From contig CAWGPR010000007.1 in the NCBI GenBank assembly GCA_963824475.1, forward strand, positions 372,001 to 436,000: a DNA stretch of 64,000 nucleotides, written 5' to 3'. The stretch is from Roseiarcus sp963824475 (GTDB lineage: Bacteria > Pseudomonadota > Alphaproteobacteria > Rhizobiales > Beijerinckiaceae). Made by a program: the position numbers and the translations under genes. This document shows, piece by piece, positions 16,687 through 25,883 of this stretch (positions are counted from its first letter, which is position 1; the number at the start of each line of letters is the position of its first letter). Under the pieces are notes generated by a model that saw only the letters and a list, made by a program, of their open reading frames with translations, made no database searches and was not told the DNA's origin.

Positions 16687-17895
16687 TTATTTCTTGACCA
16701 GCGGGCAGGTCGAATCCGCGAGCTTGCCGAACGCCTCGTCGCCCTTCATCGTCTTGAGGATCTTGTAATAGTCCCAGTCGCCTTTCAATTCGGCGGGCGT
16801 CTTCACCTGAACGATATACATGTCATGCTCGAGCAGACCGTCGGGGCGGATCACGCCGTCCGTGACGAAAATGTCGTTGACCTTCGTCTTGTGGATCTGC
16901 TCCAACACCTTATCGGACTCGGTCGTGCCGACCGCCTTGACCGCGTTGAGATAAGTGAGCGTCGCCGAGTAGAAGGCCGCCTGGGGGAAGGTCGGCATCT
17001 TCTTGGTCTTTGCGAAGAATCGGTTGGCGAATCCGCGCGTGGTGTCGTTCATGTTCCAGTACCACGCGGTGGTCAGCACCAGGCCCTGGGCGGTCTCGAG
17101 ACCAACCGCATGAACGTCGGTGATGAACACCAGCAGCGCCGCCGGCCTCATCGTCTTGGTCAATCCGAATTCGGCCGCCGCCTTGAGCGAGTTCGACGTG
17201 TCAGCGCCGGCGTTAGCGAGGCCGAGCACCTGCGCGCCGGAGCCCTGCGCCTGAAGGAGATAGGAGGAGAAGTCCGACGTCCCGAGCGGCACGCGAACAT
17301 CGCCGACCACGCTCCCCCCGCCTGCCTTGACGACTTCGGTGGCTCCGGCTTCCAGCTGCTTGCCGAAGGCGTAGTCGGCGGTGAGGAAGAACCAGCTCTT
17401 GCCGCCCTCTTCCAGAATGGTTTTCGCCGTGCCGTTGGCGAGCGCGGTCGTGTCGTAGCCGTAATGGATCGTATAGGGCGTGCAGTCCTTGCCGGTCAGC
17501 GACGCGCCAGCCGCGCCGATGGCGAAGAACGGGACCTTTTTCTCCTTGGCCGCGGCGGACATCGCGAGGCTGACGCCAGTGTTCGAGCCGCCGAGCAGCA
17601 TCGTCATGCCGTCGGTGTCGGCCCATTCGCGGAGTTTCTCCGCCCCGAGAGCAGGCTTGTTTTGATGATCGAAAGTCAGAATTTGGATCGGCTGGCCAAG
17701 CACCGATCCGCCAAAATCGGCGACCGCCATTTTGAGCGCCTCAACTCCGCCAGCGCCGATGACGTCGGCGTAGGGGCCCGACATGTCGTCGATGTCGCCG
17801 ATGACGACCTTGTTGTTCGCGGCCCAAGCCGCAGAGGCGGCGAGCGACGCGGAAAGCGCGCCCGCCAGCATCAATGCCCGCCTGAATGATTTCAT
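16687..17895 (-). CDS. Branched-chain-type ABC transporter substrate-binding protein
   Basis: 402 residues from the ATG at 17895, which has GGGAGGA just upstream. A Sec signal peptide (KSFRRALMLAGALSASLAASAAWA) is followed by a type I periplasmic-binding fold: KVVIGDIDDMSGPYADVIG, LGGSNTGVSLAMS, FFLTADYAFGKQLE. This subgroup takes up branched-chain amino acids, amides or aromatic acids. No permease or ATPase (livHMGF-like) is adjacent, so it is an orphan here. It is divergent from nth. Confidence 0.9.
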   Translation of the reverse strand: MKSFRRALMLAGALSASLAASAAWAANNKVVIGDIDDMSGPYADVIGAGGVEALKMAVADFGGSVLGQPIQILTFDHQNKPALGAEKLREWADTDGMTMLLGGSNTGVSLAMSAAAKEKKVPFFAIGAAGASLTGKDCTPYTIHYGYDTTALANGTAKTILEEGGKSWFFLTADYAFGKQLEAGATEVVKAGGGSVVGDVRVPLGTSDFSSYLLQAQGSGAQVLGLANAGADTSNSLKAAAEFGLTKTMRPAALLVFITDVHAVGLETAQGLVLTTAWYWNMNDTTRGFANRFFAKTKKMPTFPQAAFYSATLTYLNAVKAVGTTESDKVLEQIHKTKVNDIFVTDGVIRPDGLLEHDMYIVQVKTPAELKGDWDYYKILKTMKGDEAFGKLADSTCPLVKK

Positions 17896-18048
17896 TCCAT
17901 TCCTCCCGATTTCGCGGCTCGTCCGGCGGCGCGCCGCCAAAACCCAAGCCCGTGCGGGCATAATGCTCGGCGCGGCGGCGCATGGCAACTTGCGCTTTAG
18001 TCGAAAGCCGCGCTTGGCGCGCCCGCCGCGGGCGCCTATAACTTGTCG

Positions 18049-18708
18049 ATGGCGCGAAAAGAGTCCCGACAGGCAAGGGCGGCGAGGACCGAGGCGATCT
18101 TCGAGCGATTGGCCGCCGCCAATCCGGCCCCGAAGGGCGAGCTTAAGTCCATCAATCCGTTCACGCTGCTCGTGGCGGTGGTGCTCTCCGCGCAAGCGAC
18201 CGACGCGGGAGTGAACAAGGTCACGCCGGCGCTGTTCGCCATCGCCGACACGCCGGAGAAAATGGCGGCGCTCGGCGAGGAGCGGCTTGCCGAACGGATC
18301 AAGACCATTGGGCTCTACCGGACCAAGGCCAGGAACATCATTGCGCTTTCGCGCGCGATCGCCGAACAGCATGGCGGCCAGACGCCCCGCAACCGCGAGG
18401 AGCTGGAGGCGTTGCCCGGCGTCGGCCGCAAGAGCGCGAATGTGGTGCTCAACACCGCCTTCGGCGAGCCGACGCTGGCCGTCGACACTCATGTCTTCCG
18501 CGTCGCCAACCGGCTCGCCATTGCTCCCGGCAAGGCGCCGCGCGAGGTCGAGGATGAACTCATGCGCGTCGTCCCGAAGCGCTTTTTGCCGCACGCCCAT
18601 CACTGGCTCATCCTGCATGGGCGCTACGTCTGCATGGCTCGCAAACCTTTGTGCGGCGTCTGCGTGGTCGTCGATCTCTGCCCATACAAGCCAAAAAACC
18701 TGCCCTAG
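18049..18708 (+). CDS. nth: Endonuclease III
   Basis: 219 residues from the ATG at 18049; a TTG two codons earlier is an alternative. A DNA glycosylase/AP lyase that removes oxidised pyrimidines. The helix-hairpin-helix is LPGVGRKSANVVLN with the catalytic Lys, followed by the catalytic Asp in TLAVDTHVFRVANR. The C-terminal [4Fe-4S] ligands have the exact Cys-X6-Cys-X2-Cys-X5-Cys spacing (CMARKPLCGVCVVVDLC). All key residues are intact. Confidence 0.96.
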   Translation: MARKESRQARAARTEAIFERLAAANPAPKGELKSINPFTLLVAVVLSAQATDAGVNKVTPALFAIADTPEKMAALGEERLAERIKTIGLYRTKARNIIALSRAIAEQHGGQTPRNREELEALPGVGRKSANVVLNTAFGEPTLAVDTHVFRVANRLAIAPGKAPREVEDELMRVVPKRFLPHAHHWLILHGRYVCMARKPLCGVCVVVDLCPYKPKNLP

Positions 18709-18806
18709 CGACAGAGGCGGACGCCTGCGGATTTCCCCGGCGGGCGACGCTGCGCGATGGTCCCAGTTGCCCCCCGATGCGGCGACCGGATAGGACATAG
18801 CCCTCG

Positions 18807-21311
18807 ATGATCGATATCGTCCTGCTCCTGGCCGTACTCGCGACCTTGCTCGTGGTCGTCGCCGTCTCCCAGCCGGTGGCGGTTCGCTTGAAGCTAGCGC
18901 CGGTGGTGCTCCTCGCCGTCATCGGGGTGGCGATTGGGGCTGTGTCCGGCGTCCTGCTCCACACGCCGGTCAGCGACCGCTTCGGCAACATCGCCGCGCT
19001 GTTCGCCAACCTGCCGGTCGGCGCCGAGACCTTCATTTACGTCTTTCTGCCGCTGCTGGTCTTCGAGGGCGCGATCACTGCCGACGTGCGGCGGATGCTC
19101 GAGGACGCCGCCCCGATTCTGATGCTCGCGGTCGTCGCCACCGTTGTCTGCACCGCCGTGGTCGGCTTCGCGCTCTGGCCGATCGCGGGCCTGCCGCTTG
19201 TGGTGTGCTTGCTGCTCGGCTCGGTCGTTGCGACCACCGATCCGGCCGCCGTGATCGCGGTGTTCCGCGACGTCGGCGCCCCGGCGCGGCTAACCCGCCT
19301 CGTCGAGGGCGAGGCTCTCCTGAATGATGCGGCGGCGATCGTTATGTTCACGGTGCTGCTTGGCGTCATCGTTTCCGGACGCCAGCCCGACCTTCTCGTT
19401 GGCGAGGAGCAGTTCTTGCTCTCCTTCTTCGGGGGCGCGGCTCTGGGCCTGCTGGCGGGCCGTGCGTTGCTGCAGCTCATCCCCTGGACCCGCGACGATC
19501 GGTTGGCCGAAGCGACGCTGACCGTGGCGCTTCCCTATCTCGTTTTCATCGCCGCAGAGCACGTCTTGCATGTTTCCGGCGTGGTCGCCGTGCTCTGCGC
19601 CGGCTTGACCGTCAGCGCCTTTGGGCGATCGCGCATCACGCCCTACAATTGGTCGTTCATCACCGATCTCTGGGCTCAGATCGCTTTCTGGGCGCATTCG
19701 CTGGTGTTCGTGCTGGCTTCGATTCTCGTGCCGAAGCTGTTGCTCGACATGCAGTTCCACGATGTCATGCTGATCGCGGCGCTGATCGTGGCCGTGTTCG
19801 CGGCGCGCCTCTTGGTTCTGTTCCTGCTCCTGCCGCTGTTGAGCCTGGCCAAACTGACCCAGCCGATCAGCACCGCCTATAAGCTGGCTATCGCCTGGGG
19901 CGGCCTGCGCGGCGCCCTGACCCTGGTGCTGGCGCTGGCTGTCACCGAGAACCCGGCGCTGAAGCCGGACATCCAAAGGTTCGTGGCGGTGCTCGCGACC
20001 GGCCTGGTGCTGTTCACGCTGCTCGTCAACGGCACAACATTGCGCTTCGTCATCCGCCTCCTGCGCCTTGATCGCCTGTCGCCGGTCGACCAGGCGTTGC
20101 GCGATCGGGTGTTGGCGCTCTCCTATGCGGAGATCGACGAAACCATTCGTTCGATGGCGAGCGAGCATGAAATCTCTCCTTCGGCCGTCACCAGCGCGCT
20201 TGCGCCCTATGAGGTCGGCATGGCGGCGGCAAAATCGCCCAGCGCAGCCGAGGCCGGTCTCACCGATCATCAGCGTCTCGCGATCGGCTTGGTGGCGCTC
20301 GGCAATCAGGAACGAATGCTGGCGCTCGAAATCATGGCCGAGCGAGCCGCATCGCCCGTCACCGTGCAGGCGCTGCTCAGAAACGCCGAAGCTCTGGGCG
20401 AAGGCGCGAGGAGCGGCGGACGGGTCGGCTACCAGCGCAGCGCTAACTCTGCGCTCGCCTTTCCGCTCTCTTTCGCGGTCGCCTATTTCTTCTATCGGCG
20501 TTTCGGCGTCGTGCGCTTTCTCGCCGATCGGCTCGGCGACCGGTTCGAGATGCTGCTCGTCACCCGCTTGTTGATCCAGGAGCTCATGGGCGCGCACGCG
20601 GTGCGGTCTCGGTCGATCTTCGGCGAGCGGGTGGTCGAGCTCATCGACGCCATCCTCAAGGTTCGCCTCAACCGCGCCACAGCCGCGCTCGACGCGCTGC
20701 GACGGCAATATCCTCAATATGCGGCGGCTCTTGAAGCCCGGTTCCTGCGCCAATCCGCGATGCGGCGCGAGATGGGGCGCTATGACGCCCTGTTCCAGGA
20801 AGGCCTTATCGCAGCGGAGGTCTACGAAGACCTCAAGGGCAACGTCGAGGATAAGAAGAGGGAGACACGCCCCCGGTTCGATCTCGGTCTCGATACATGC
20901 GAATTGATCGGGCGCCTCGACCTGTTCGCCGATCTCAACGACCAACAGCTCGAGCGGGTGCAGAAGCTGCTCAGGCCCCGGTTCGTAGCGCCACGCGAGC
21001 GCATCGTGCGGGAGGGCGACCAGGGCGACGCCTGCTATTTCATCGCCTCCGGCGCGGCCGAGGTCGTCTTTCCAGGTCGCCGCATACCGCTCGGCACGGG
21101 CGACCTGTTCGGCGAGATGGCGCTGCTCACCGGCATGAAGCGGCAAGCCGACGTTGTCGCCATGACCTATTGCCGGATGCTCGTGCTGAGGAAGGTCGAT
21201 TTCGACCGGTTCATGGAAGACAATCGCGATATCCGTCTTGCGATCCACAAGATTGCCGCAGCGCGCTCGTCGATGAACCTCTCGGATGAGACGAGAGCCG
21301 GTCTCGCGTGA
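18807..21311 (+). CDS. CPA1-type Na+/H+ antiporter with C-terminal cyclic-nucleotide-binding domain
   Basis: 834 residues. The first about 420 residues form about 12 membrane segments of a cation:proton antiporter, with the ion-site motifs ATTDPAAVIAVFRDVG and EGEALLNDAAAIV. A long cytosolic helical region follows. A cNMP-binding fold lies at about residues 700-820 (IVREGDQGDACYFIASGAAEVV, then LFGEMALLTGMKRQADVVA). Such a domain suggests gating by a cyclic nucleotide or a related ligand. The start has only a weak RBS. A terminator follows at 21396. Confidence 0.92.
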   Translation: MIDIVLLLAVLATLLVVVAVSQPVAVRLKLAPVVLLAVIGVAIGAVSGVLLHTPVSDRFGNIAALFANLPVGAETFIYVFLPLLVFEGAITADVRRMLEDAAPILMLAVVATVVCTAVVGFALWPIAGLPLVVCLLLGSVVATTDPAAVIAVFRDVGAPARLTRLVEGEALLNDAAAIVMFTVLLGVIVSGRQPDLLVGEEQFLLSFFGGAALGLLAGRALLQLIPWTRDDRLAEATLTVALPYLVFIAAEHVLHVSGVVAVLCAGLTVSAFGRSRITPYNWSFITDLWAQIAFWAHSLVFVLASILVPKLLLDMQFHDVMLIAALIVAVFAARLLVLFLLLPLLSLAKLTQPISTAYKLAIAWGGLRGALTLVLALAVTENPALKPDIQRFVAVLATGLVLFTLLVNGTTLRFVIRLLRLDRLSPVDQALRDRVLALSYAEIDETIRSMASEHEISPSAVTSALAPYEVGMAAAKSPSAAEAGLTDHQRLAIGLVALGNQERMLALEIMAERAASPVTVQALLRNAEALGEGARSGGRVGYQRSANSALAFPLSFAVAYFFYRRFGVVRFLADRLGDRFEMLLVTRLLIQELMGAHAVRSRSIFGERVVELIDAILKVRLNRATAALDALRRQYPQYAAALEARFLRQSAMRREMGRYDALFQEGLIAAEVYEDLKGNVEDKKRETRPRFDLGLDTCELIGRLDLFADLNDQQLERVQKLLRPRFVAPRERIVREGDQGDACYFIASGAAEVVFPGRRIPLGTGDLFGEMALLTGMKRQADVVAMTYCRMLVLRKVDFDRFMEDNRDIRLAIHKIAAARSSMNLSDETRAGLA

Positions 21312-21395
21312 GCTTAGGTCGCCGGCCGCGGCGAGGATTGCGTCTTCCGCCAGTTGTGCTCCTCGCGGAAGCCCAAGAGCTCCCGCGCCTTTCGC

Positions 21396-21425
21396 AAGCG
21401 AGGGCGGCTTTCGGGCCGCCCTCGC
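21396..21425 (+). terminator. Intrinsic-terminator-like hairpin after the antiporter gene
   Basis: A 12-bp perfect stem (AGCGAGGGCGGC / GCCGCCCTCGCT) with a 6-base loop, followed by GTTT on the plus strand, about 85 bases beyond the stop at 21311. The T-run is short, so termination may be partial. Confidence 0.6.
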
Positions 21426-21519
21426 TGTTTGCGACCTGTGATGGCAATCACAGCGCAACCGAGGGGTTGTGATTAAGTGGGCGGTGGAACGGGATTGGGA
21501 GAGACTGGGAGTTTCTGAG

Positions 21520-21738
21520 ATGTCCTATCACCAACGGCCACATGATCTGCGGCTTGCGATCTCCTCCGAAGCGGAGGCGCTAATCTCCAATTTTGGCGGT
21601 GAGGCGTATGTTGAAGCGCGACGGCGCGCCGAAGAGGCGAGCAGCGATTTCCTCGCAAGGGATTGGAGCGAGGTTGCGGTCATGATCACACGCAAAATGG
21701 GCAAGCGTTCATCATTGCTCGCCCGGATGTTTCATTAG
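21520..21738 (+). CDS. Small hypothetical protein
   Basis: 72 residues (MSYHQRPHDLRL...). An in-frame upstream ATG at 21469 would add 17 residues, but the internal ATG has GGGAG at a better distance. It contains EAYVEARRRAEEASSDFLARDWSEVAVMITRKMGKR, amphipathic and charged, with no recognised domain. Its stop codon TAG (21736-21738) is also the first three bases of a MITE-like repeat, so the natural C-terminus may have been changed by that insertion. Confidence 0.6.
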   Translation: MSYHQRPHDLRLAISSEAEALISNFGGEAYVEARRRAEEASSDFLARDWSEVAVMITRKMGKRSSLLARMFH

Positions 21739-21956
21739 AGCTTGCTGCATTTTGGGGAACCGACAGCGTTAGCGCACCCGCCCCCTCTTGTGGGGGCGGG
21801 CAGGGGTGGGGGGGCGCACGGGCCGAGGAGATTAGCGAATGCACCGCTGCTCTCTTGTGGTGTGGGTCAGCGCGACCCCCCTCCTCGGTCCTCCCCCACA
21901 GGGGGGAGGAGGCGCAACGGGACGATCGCGGTGCAACCCAAATGCAACCTGCTCTA
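21736..21956. repeat. MITE-like dispersed repeat with terminal inverted repeats, copy 1
   Basis: A 221-bp non-coding element. The left end TAGAGCTTGCTGCATTTTGG is the near inverted complement of the right end at 21937-21956, with one or two mismatches and an indel. The inside has G/C-run hairpins (CCCCCTCTTGTGGGGGCGGG). A second copy is at 45119-45350. No transposase is encoded, so it is probably a short non-autonomous or palindromic intergenic element of the kind frequent in alphaproteobacteria. Confidence 0.75.
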
Positions 21957-21969
21957 GCCGGGGGAACGC

Positions 21970-22050
21970 GTGGCGTCCGTCATGCTTTGCTGGGCCGTGG
22001 GCCTTGCGGCCCTCGGCTGGCTTTTCTTCAAGATCGCCGAGTTGATGTGA
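21970..22050 (+). CDS. Possible 26-residue membrane peptide
   Basis: A GTG start at 21970 preceded by CGGGGGAAC (a possible RBS) opens MASVMLCWAVGLAALGWLFF, ending KIAELM and TGA. That is one transmembrane helix with a short charged tail. It lies between the repeat element and the convergent dioxygenase gene. The length makes chance likely. Confidence 0.3.
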   Translation: MASVMLCWAVGLAALGWLFFKIAELM

Positions 22051-22055
22051 AGGCG

Positions 22056-23063
22056 TCAACCGGCGTCCCGGCCCGCCCCGCCCTTGCGATAGTGGTAGTT
22101 CTTGTCGATCCGCTCCATCAAATAGTCGCCGTAGCGGATGGGCGGATATTTCGGCCGCCCGCCCAATGGCGCGCAGGTCGGGAGCGCTTCGATCATTTCG
22201 TCCATCCCCGGATCGAAAAAGAAGGGTTGGGAGTAGCGCTCGCGCCCGGATCGGTTGATCACCCGATGCGGCGTTGAGACGAAACGGTCATTGGTCCAGC
22301 GGGCGAGAATGTCGCCGACATTCATGACGAACGTATCGCGGATCGGCGGAGCGGCGATCCATTCATCCGCCTTGTTGCGAACCTCGAGGCCGCCCACTTC
22401 GTCTTGCGCGAGCAAGGTGATGTAACCGTAGTCGGTATGCGGGGCCGAGCCGAAAAGCCCGGCTTCCTCGGGCTGTGTCGGATAGTGCAGCAGCCGCAGG
22501 AAGGTCGTCGGCTTTTCGAAGCGCCGATCCATGCTGTCTTCGGGCAGGTCGATCGCGATCGCGATCGCGTGGACCAGCCTTCGGGCGAGGTCGGTCATCT
22601 CCGCGACGTAGCGCTTGATGACCGCGCGAAATCCAGGCAGCGCCGCTTCGTCCGGCCACTGGTTCGGCCCCTGCAAAGGCTCGCCTGCGAGGACGCGCGG
22701 GTCGTCGGGCGCGACTTCGTGCAGAAAGAAGAGCGACTCGCTCTGATTCGGTTTGCTCACTTTGGCGATTGAGGAGGTGACGATCGTCGAGCCCGCGAAG
22801 GGAAGGTAACCCCTGAAGTTGCGGTCGATTCTGAGCTTGAGCTTCTCCAACTCCGGAAGGGCGAAAAAGGCTTTGCTCATGTCGCGGACAGCCGCGACCG
22901 CCGCGCGCGGGACGCGATGACCGGCGACATAAAGAAAGCCCACCAATTCCAGATGTCCGCGCAGCACCTGCGTGACCTCGCGGATCGCGTTCGCTTCCGG
23001 GGCGTAGAGCCCGGAAACGTCGAGAATTGGAACCTGCGAAAATTCTCCACGCGCCCCGTCCAT
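22056..23063 (-). CDS. Isopenicillin N synthase-like Fe(II)/2OG dioxygenase
   Basis: 335 residues. The fold of isopenicillin N synthase and plant-type 2-oxoglutarate oxygenases is shown by the N-terminal VPILDVSGLYAPEA, the iron ligands in APHTDYGYITLL (HxD) and VSTPHRVINR (distal His), and the 2OG-binding RYSQPFFFDP (RxS). Bacterial members hydroxylate or desaturate small molecules; the substrate cannot be read from sequence. It is the last gene of the minus-strand catabolic operon, so it may act on the imported compound. Confidence 0.9.
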   Translation of the reverse strand: MDGARGEFSQVPILDVSGLYAPEANAIREVTQVLRGHLELVGFLYVAGHRVPRAAVAAVRDMSKAFFALPELEKLKLRIDRNFRGYLPFAGSTIVTSSIAKVSKPNQSESLFFLHEVAPDDPRVLAGEPLQGPNQWPDEAALPGFRAVIKRYVAEMTDLARRLVHAIAIAIDLPEDSMDRRFEKPTTFLRLLHYPTQPEEAGLFGSAPHTDYGYITLLAQDEVGGLEVRNKADEWIAAPPIRDTFVMNVGDILARWTNDRFVSTPHRVINRSGRERYSQPFFFDPGMDEMIEALPTCAPLGGRPKYPPIRYGDYLMERIDKNYHYRKGGAGRDAG

Positions 23064-23085
23064 GCCGGACTCCCTGACGCCAGTC

Positions 23086-24046
23086 TCAGGCGTCGAGCGG
23101 ATGATGGCAGGCGACTGTGTGGCCGGGCAAGAGCGCGCGCGTCTCCGGCGCGAGCTCCGCGCAGACTTCAGTCGCGCGCAGGCAGCGCGTGTGGAAGCGA
23201 CAGCCGCTCGGGATGGCTGACGGGTCGGGCGTCTCCCCCTTCAGAACGATCCGTGTCCGGGTGCGCTCGAGAACCGGATCGGGCAACGGAATCGCAGAGA
23301 GAAGCGCAGCTGTGTAGGGATGCAGCGGAGCCCTGAACAACGAGTTCGCGCGGCGCGCACTCCACCAGTTGGCCAAGATACATAACGGCGACCTCGCGGC
23401 ACATATGCGCCACGATGCTGAGGTCGTGGCTGATGAACAGCATCGTGAGGCCGCTCCGCCTCTGCAATTCCCGCAACAGGTTCATGATCTGCGCCCGCGT
23501 CGAGACGTCGAGCGCGGACACAGGTTCGTCGGCGACGATGAAGGCCGGATCAGTGCTGATCGCTCGCGCGATAACCGCACGCTGGCGCTGGCCACCGGAC
23601 ACTTCATGCGGATAGCGGCCCGAAAACGCCTCGGACAGGCCGGACAGGATCAGAACCTCGCCCGCCCGCTCGCGGGCTTTCGCGCGCGCCCAGCCCTGAA
23701 CGCGCAGATGCTCGACAATCGTATCGCCGAGAGTCATGCGCGGGTTGAGCGCGCCGGACGGGTCCTGGAACACGATCTGCCGCTGCCGTCGCAGGCGGAC
23801 CAGTTTCGCGCCGCTGGCGCCGACGACCGTTTCGCCCTCGAAGCGCACCTCGCCAGCGCTCGGGTTTTGCAGGCCGACGAGCGTTCGCCCGAGGGTGCTC
23901 TTTCCACTGCCGCTCTCCCCTACGAGGCCGAGGGCGCCGCCGCGGCCGATCGCGAGATCAACGCCGTCCACGGCGCGCAGAAGCCGCTTCCCCGGAAGCT
24001 TGTAATGCCGGACGAGACCGATCGCTTCGACGAGCGCTTCGCTCAC
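23086..24046 (-). CDS. Oligopeptide-type ABC transporter ATP-binding protein (DppF/OppF type, frameshifted)
   Basis: Second ATPase of the peptide-type importer. Walker A is LVGESGSGKSTLGRTLVG, the signature is HEVSGGQRQRAVIARA, and Walker B is FIVADEPVSALD. The frame breaks around 23331-23343: the first frame runs on into nonsense to 23168, while the true C-terminus (RAPLHPYTAALLSAIP ... GCRFHTRCLRATEVC, ending at 23086) is in another frame. Removing one base gives the canonical join ELVFRAPLHPYT. The oligopeptide/dipeptide C-terminal Cys-rich domain is present. Either a sequencing error or an inactivated ATPase. Its ATG overlaps the stop of the upstream ATPase gene. Confidence 0.88.
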
Positions 24047-25005
24047 GAAGCCCTCCAGCAGGCGACCTGACGGTCTTCGCCGAAAGACCGCAGCGGCGGC
24101 GCCTCGCGGCAGACTTCGGCGGCGAGCGGACAGCGCGGCGCGAAGCGACAGCCTGAGACGGCATGGGCGGCGTCATGGACCGCGCCGGCGATGGTCGGCA
24201 TGTCCTCGTCCCATCCGCTGTCGAGGCGCGGGATCGAGCGCAGGAGCCCTTGGGTATAAGGATGCTTCGGATCGGCGAACAGCCGGTCGGTCGGCGCGGT
24301 CTCGACAATGACGCCGGCGTACATAACGGCCACGCGATCCGTCACGCCCGCGACCACGCCGAGGTCGTGCGTGATCAGGATCATGCTCATGCCGCCGTCG
24401 CGCGCGATGCTGCGCAGGAGCTCGAGGATCTGGGCCTGCACCGTCACGTCAAGCGCGGTTGTCGGTTCGTCCGCGAGCAGGAGGCGGGGCGAGCAGGCGA
24501 TCGCCATTGCGATGATGACGCGCTGGCACATGCCGCCCGACATCTCATGCGGATAGACGCGCAGGCGCTCCTCCGGGGCGGCGATGCCGACCTTGCGAAA
24601 AAGGTCGATCGTCCGGGCGCGCGCCTCCAGGGCGCCGAGCCTCGAATGAGTTCTCATCGTCTCGGCGACCTGGTCGCCGACGCAAATCATCGGATGGAGA
24701 GCAGTGACCGGATCTTGGAAGATCATGCCGATTGTTGCGCCACGGATCTCGCGCATTCGCCCCTCGTCGACGGCGATGAGGTCCAAGCCTTCGAACCACG
24801 CGTGTCCGCCAGTCGTTGCGCCCTGGAGCAGCCGCATGAGCGCCATCGCCGTGGTCGACTTACCGCATCCGCTCTCGCCGACAAGGCCAAGCGTTTCGCC
24901 CTCATCGAGGGTGAAGGAGACGCGGTCGACCGCCTTGGCGCGGCCGAAGGCGACGGTGAGGTCCTCGACTGCGAGAAGACGCGCGGACCGCACCGAGCCG
25001 CTCAT
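24043..25005 (-). CDS. Oligopeptide-type ABC transporter ATP-binding protein (DppD/OppD type)
   Basis: 320 residues from the ATG at 25005, which overlaps the permease stop (ATGA). Walker A GLVGESGCGKSTTAMALM, Q-loop IGMIFQDPVTALHP, signature HEMSGGMCQRVIIAMA, Walker B LLLADEPTTALDVT, and the C-terminal Cys-containing oligopeptide domain (GCRFAPRCPLAAEVC). The signature has Cys in place of the usual Gln/Arg after GGM, probably harmless. Pairs with the next ATPase to drive the importer. Confidence 0.93.
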   Translation of the reverse strand: MSGSVRSARLLAVEDLTVAFGRAKAVDRVSFTLDEGETLGLVGESGCGKSTTAMALMRLLQGATTGGHAWFEGLDLIAVDEGRMREIRGATIGMIFQDPVTALHPMICVGDQVAETMRTHSRLGALEARARTIDLFRKVGIAAPEERLRVYPHEMSGGMCQRVIIAMAIACSPRLLLADEPTTALDVTVQAQILELLRSIARDGGMSMILITHDLGVVAGVTDRVAVMYAGVIVETAPTDRLFADPKHPYTQGLLRSIPRLDSGWDEDMPTIAGAVHDAAHAVSGCRFAPRCPLAAEVCREAPPLRSFGEDRQVACWRAS

Positions 25006-25883
25006 CGTCGCTGCATCTTCGGATCGAGCGCGTCGCGAAGCCCGTCGCCGATGAAGTTGAAGCTCGTCACGGCGAGCGTAATCGCAAGACCAGGCATCAC
25101 GGCCAGCCAAGGATCGACCAGGAAGTCGCTCTGGGCGTTGGTGAGCATGTTGCCCCAGCTCGCCTGTGGCGGCTGGATGCCGTAGCCGAGGAAGCTGATG
25201 TAGCTTTCGAGCAGGATCGCGTTGGCGGTGTTGAGCGTCGCGGCGACTAGAATGGGCGCCGTCACGTTCGGCAGAATCTGCCGCAGGATGATGCGCCAGG
25301 CCGGCGCCCCCGCCATTTGCGCGGCCGCGACGAAATCGGAGGACTTGAGGACGCGGATCTGGCCGTAGATGACGCGGGCCAACTCCATCCAGCAGGTGAG
25401 GCCGATCATCAGCGCGATAGATGCGAGACTCGGGGTGACGAAAGCCGCGACGAACAGCAGCAGGAACACGCTCGGGAAACACAGCATCGTGTCGGTGAGG
25501 CGCATGAGCAGCATGTCGACCCAGCCGCCTCGGTAGGCCGCGAAGGCGCCGATCGCGAAACCAACGATCACCGTCACCGCCATCGCGGCGACGCCAACCG
25601 ACAGCGAAATCTGGCCCGCGTACATAAGGCGCGTCAGCACATCACGCCCGAGGTCGTCGCTGCCGAGCAGGTGGCCCGTCGACAGCGGCGGAGCATATCG
25701 GTTGGCGATGTCGACGTCGTCGGGATTGTACGGCGCGAGCCATGAGGCTAAGGCGGCGCTCAAGGCCAGCGCGGCGACGACCATAAGGCCGAGGGCGGCG
25801 AGCCGATGGCGGAAGAAAGCGCGCGATGCGTGACGGGGTGGCGGCGCGGCGACTGGAAGCGTCCCGACAACCAAGTCAGACAT
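25002..25883 (-). CDS. Oligopeptide-type ABC transporter permease (DppC/OppC type)
   Basis: 293 residues. An N-terminal helix (ALGLMVVAALALSAALASWLA) is followed by the LLGSDDLGRDVLTRLMYAGQISLSVG block and the permease EAA-type loop (EAA-like region AAQMAGAPAWRIILRQILPN). Inner-membrane subunit, heterodimer with the DppB-type permease encoded directly upstream and overlapping by 8 bases. Confidence 0.94.
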   Translation of the reverse strand: MSDLVVGTLPVAAPPPRHASRAFFRHRLAALGLMVVAALALSAALASWLAPYNPDDVDIANRYAPPLSTGHLLGSDDLGRDVLTRLMYAGQISLSVGVAAMAVTVIVGFAIGAFAAYRGGWVDMLLMRLTDTMLCFPSVFLLLFVAAFVTPSLASIALMIGLTCWMELARVIYGQIRVLKSSDFVAAAQMAGAPAWRIILRQILPNVTAPILVAATLNTANAILLESYISFLGYGIQPPQASWGNMLTNAQSDFLVDPWLAVMPGLAITLAVTSFNFIGDGLRDALDPKMQRR

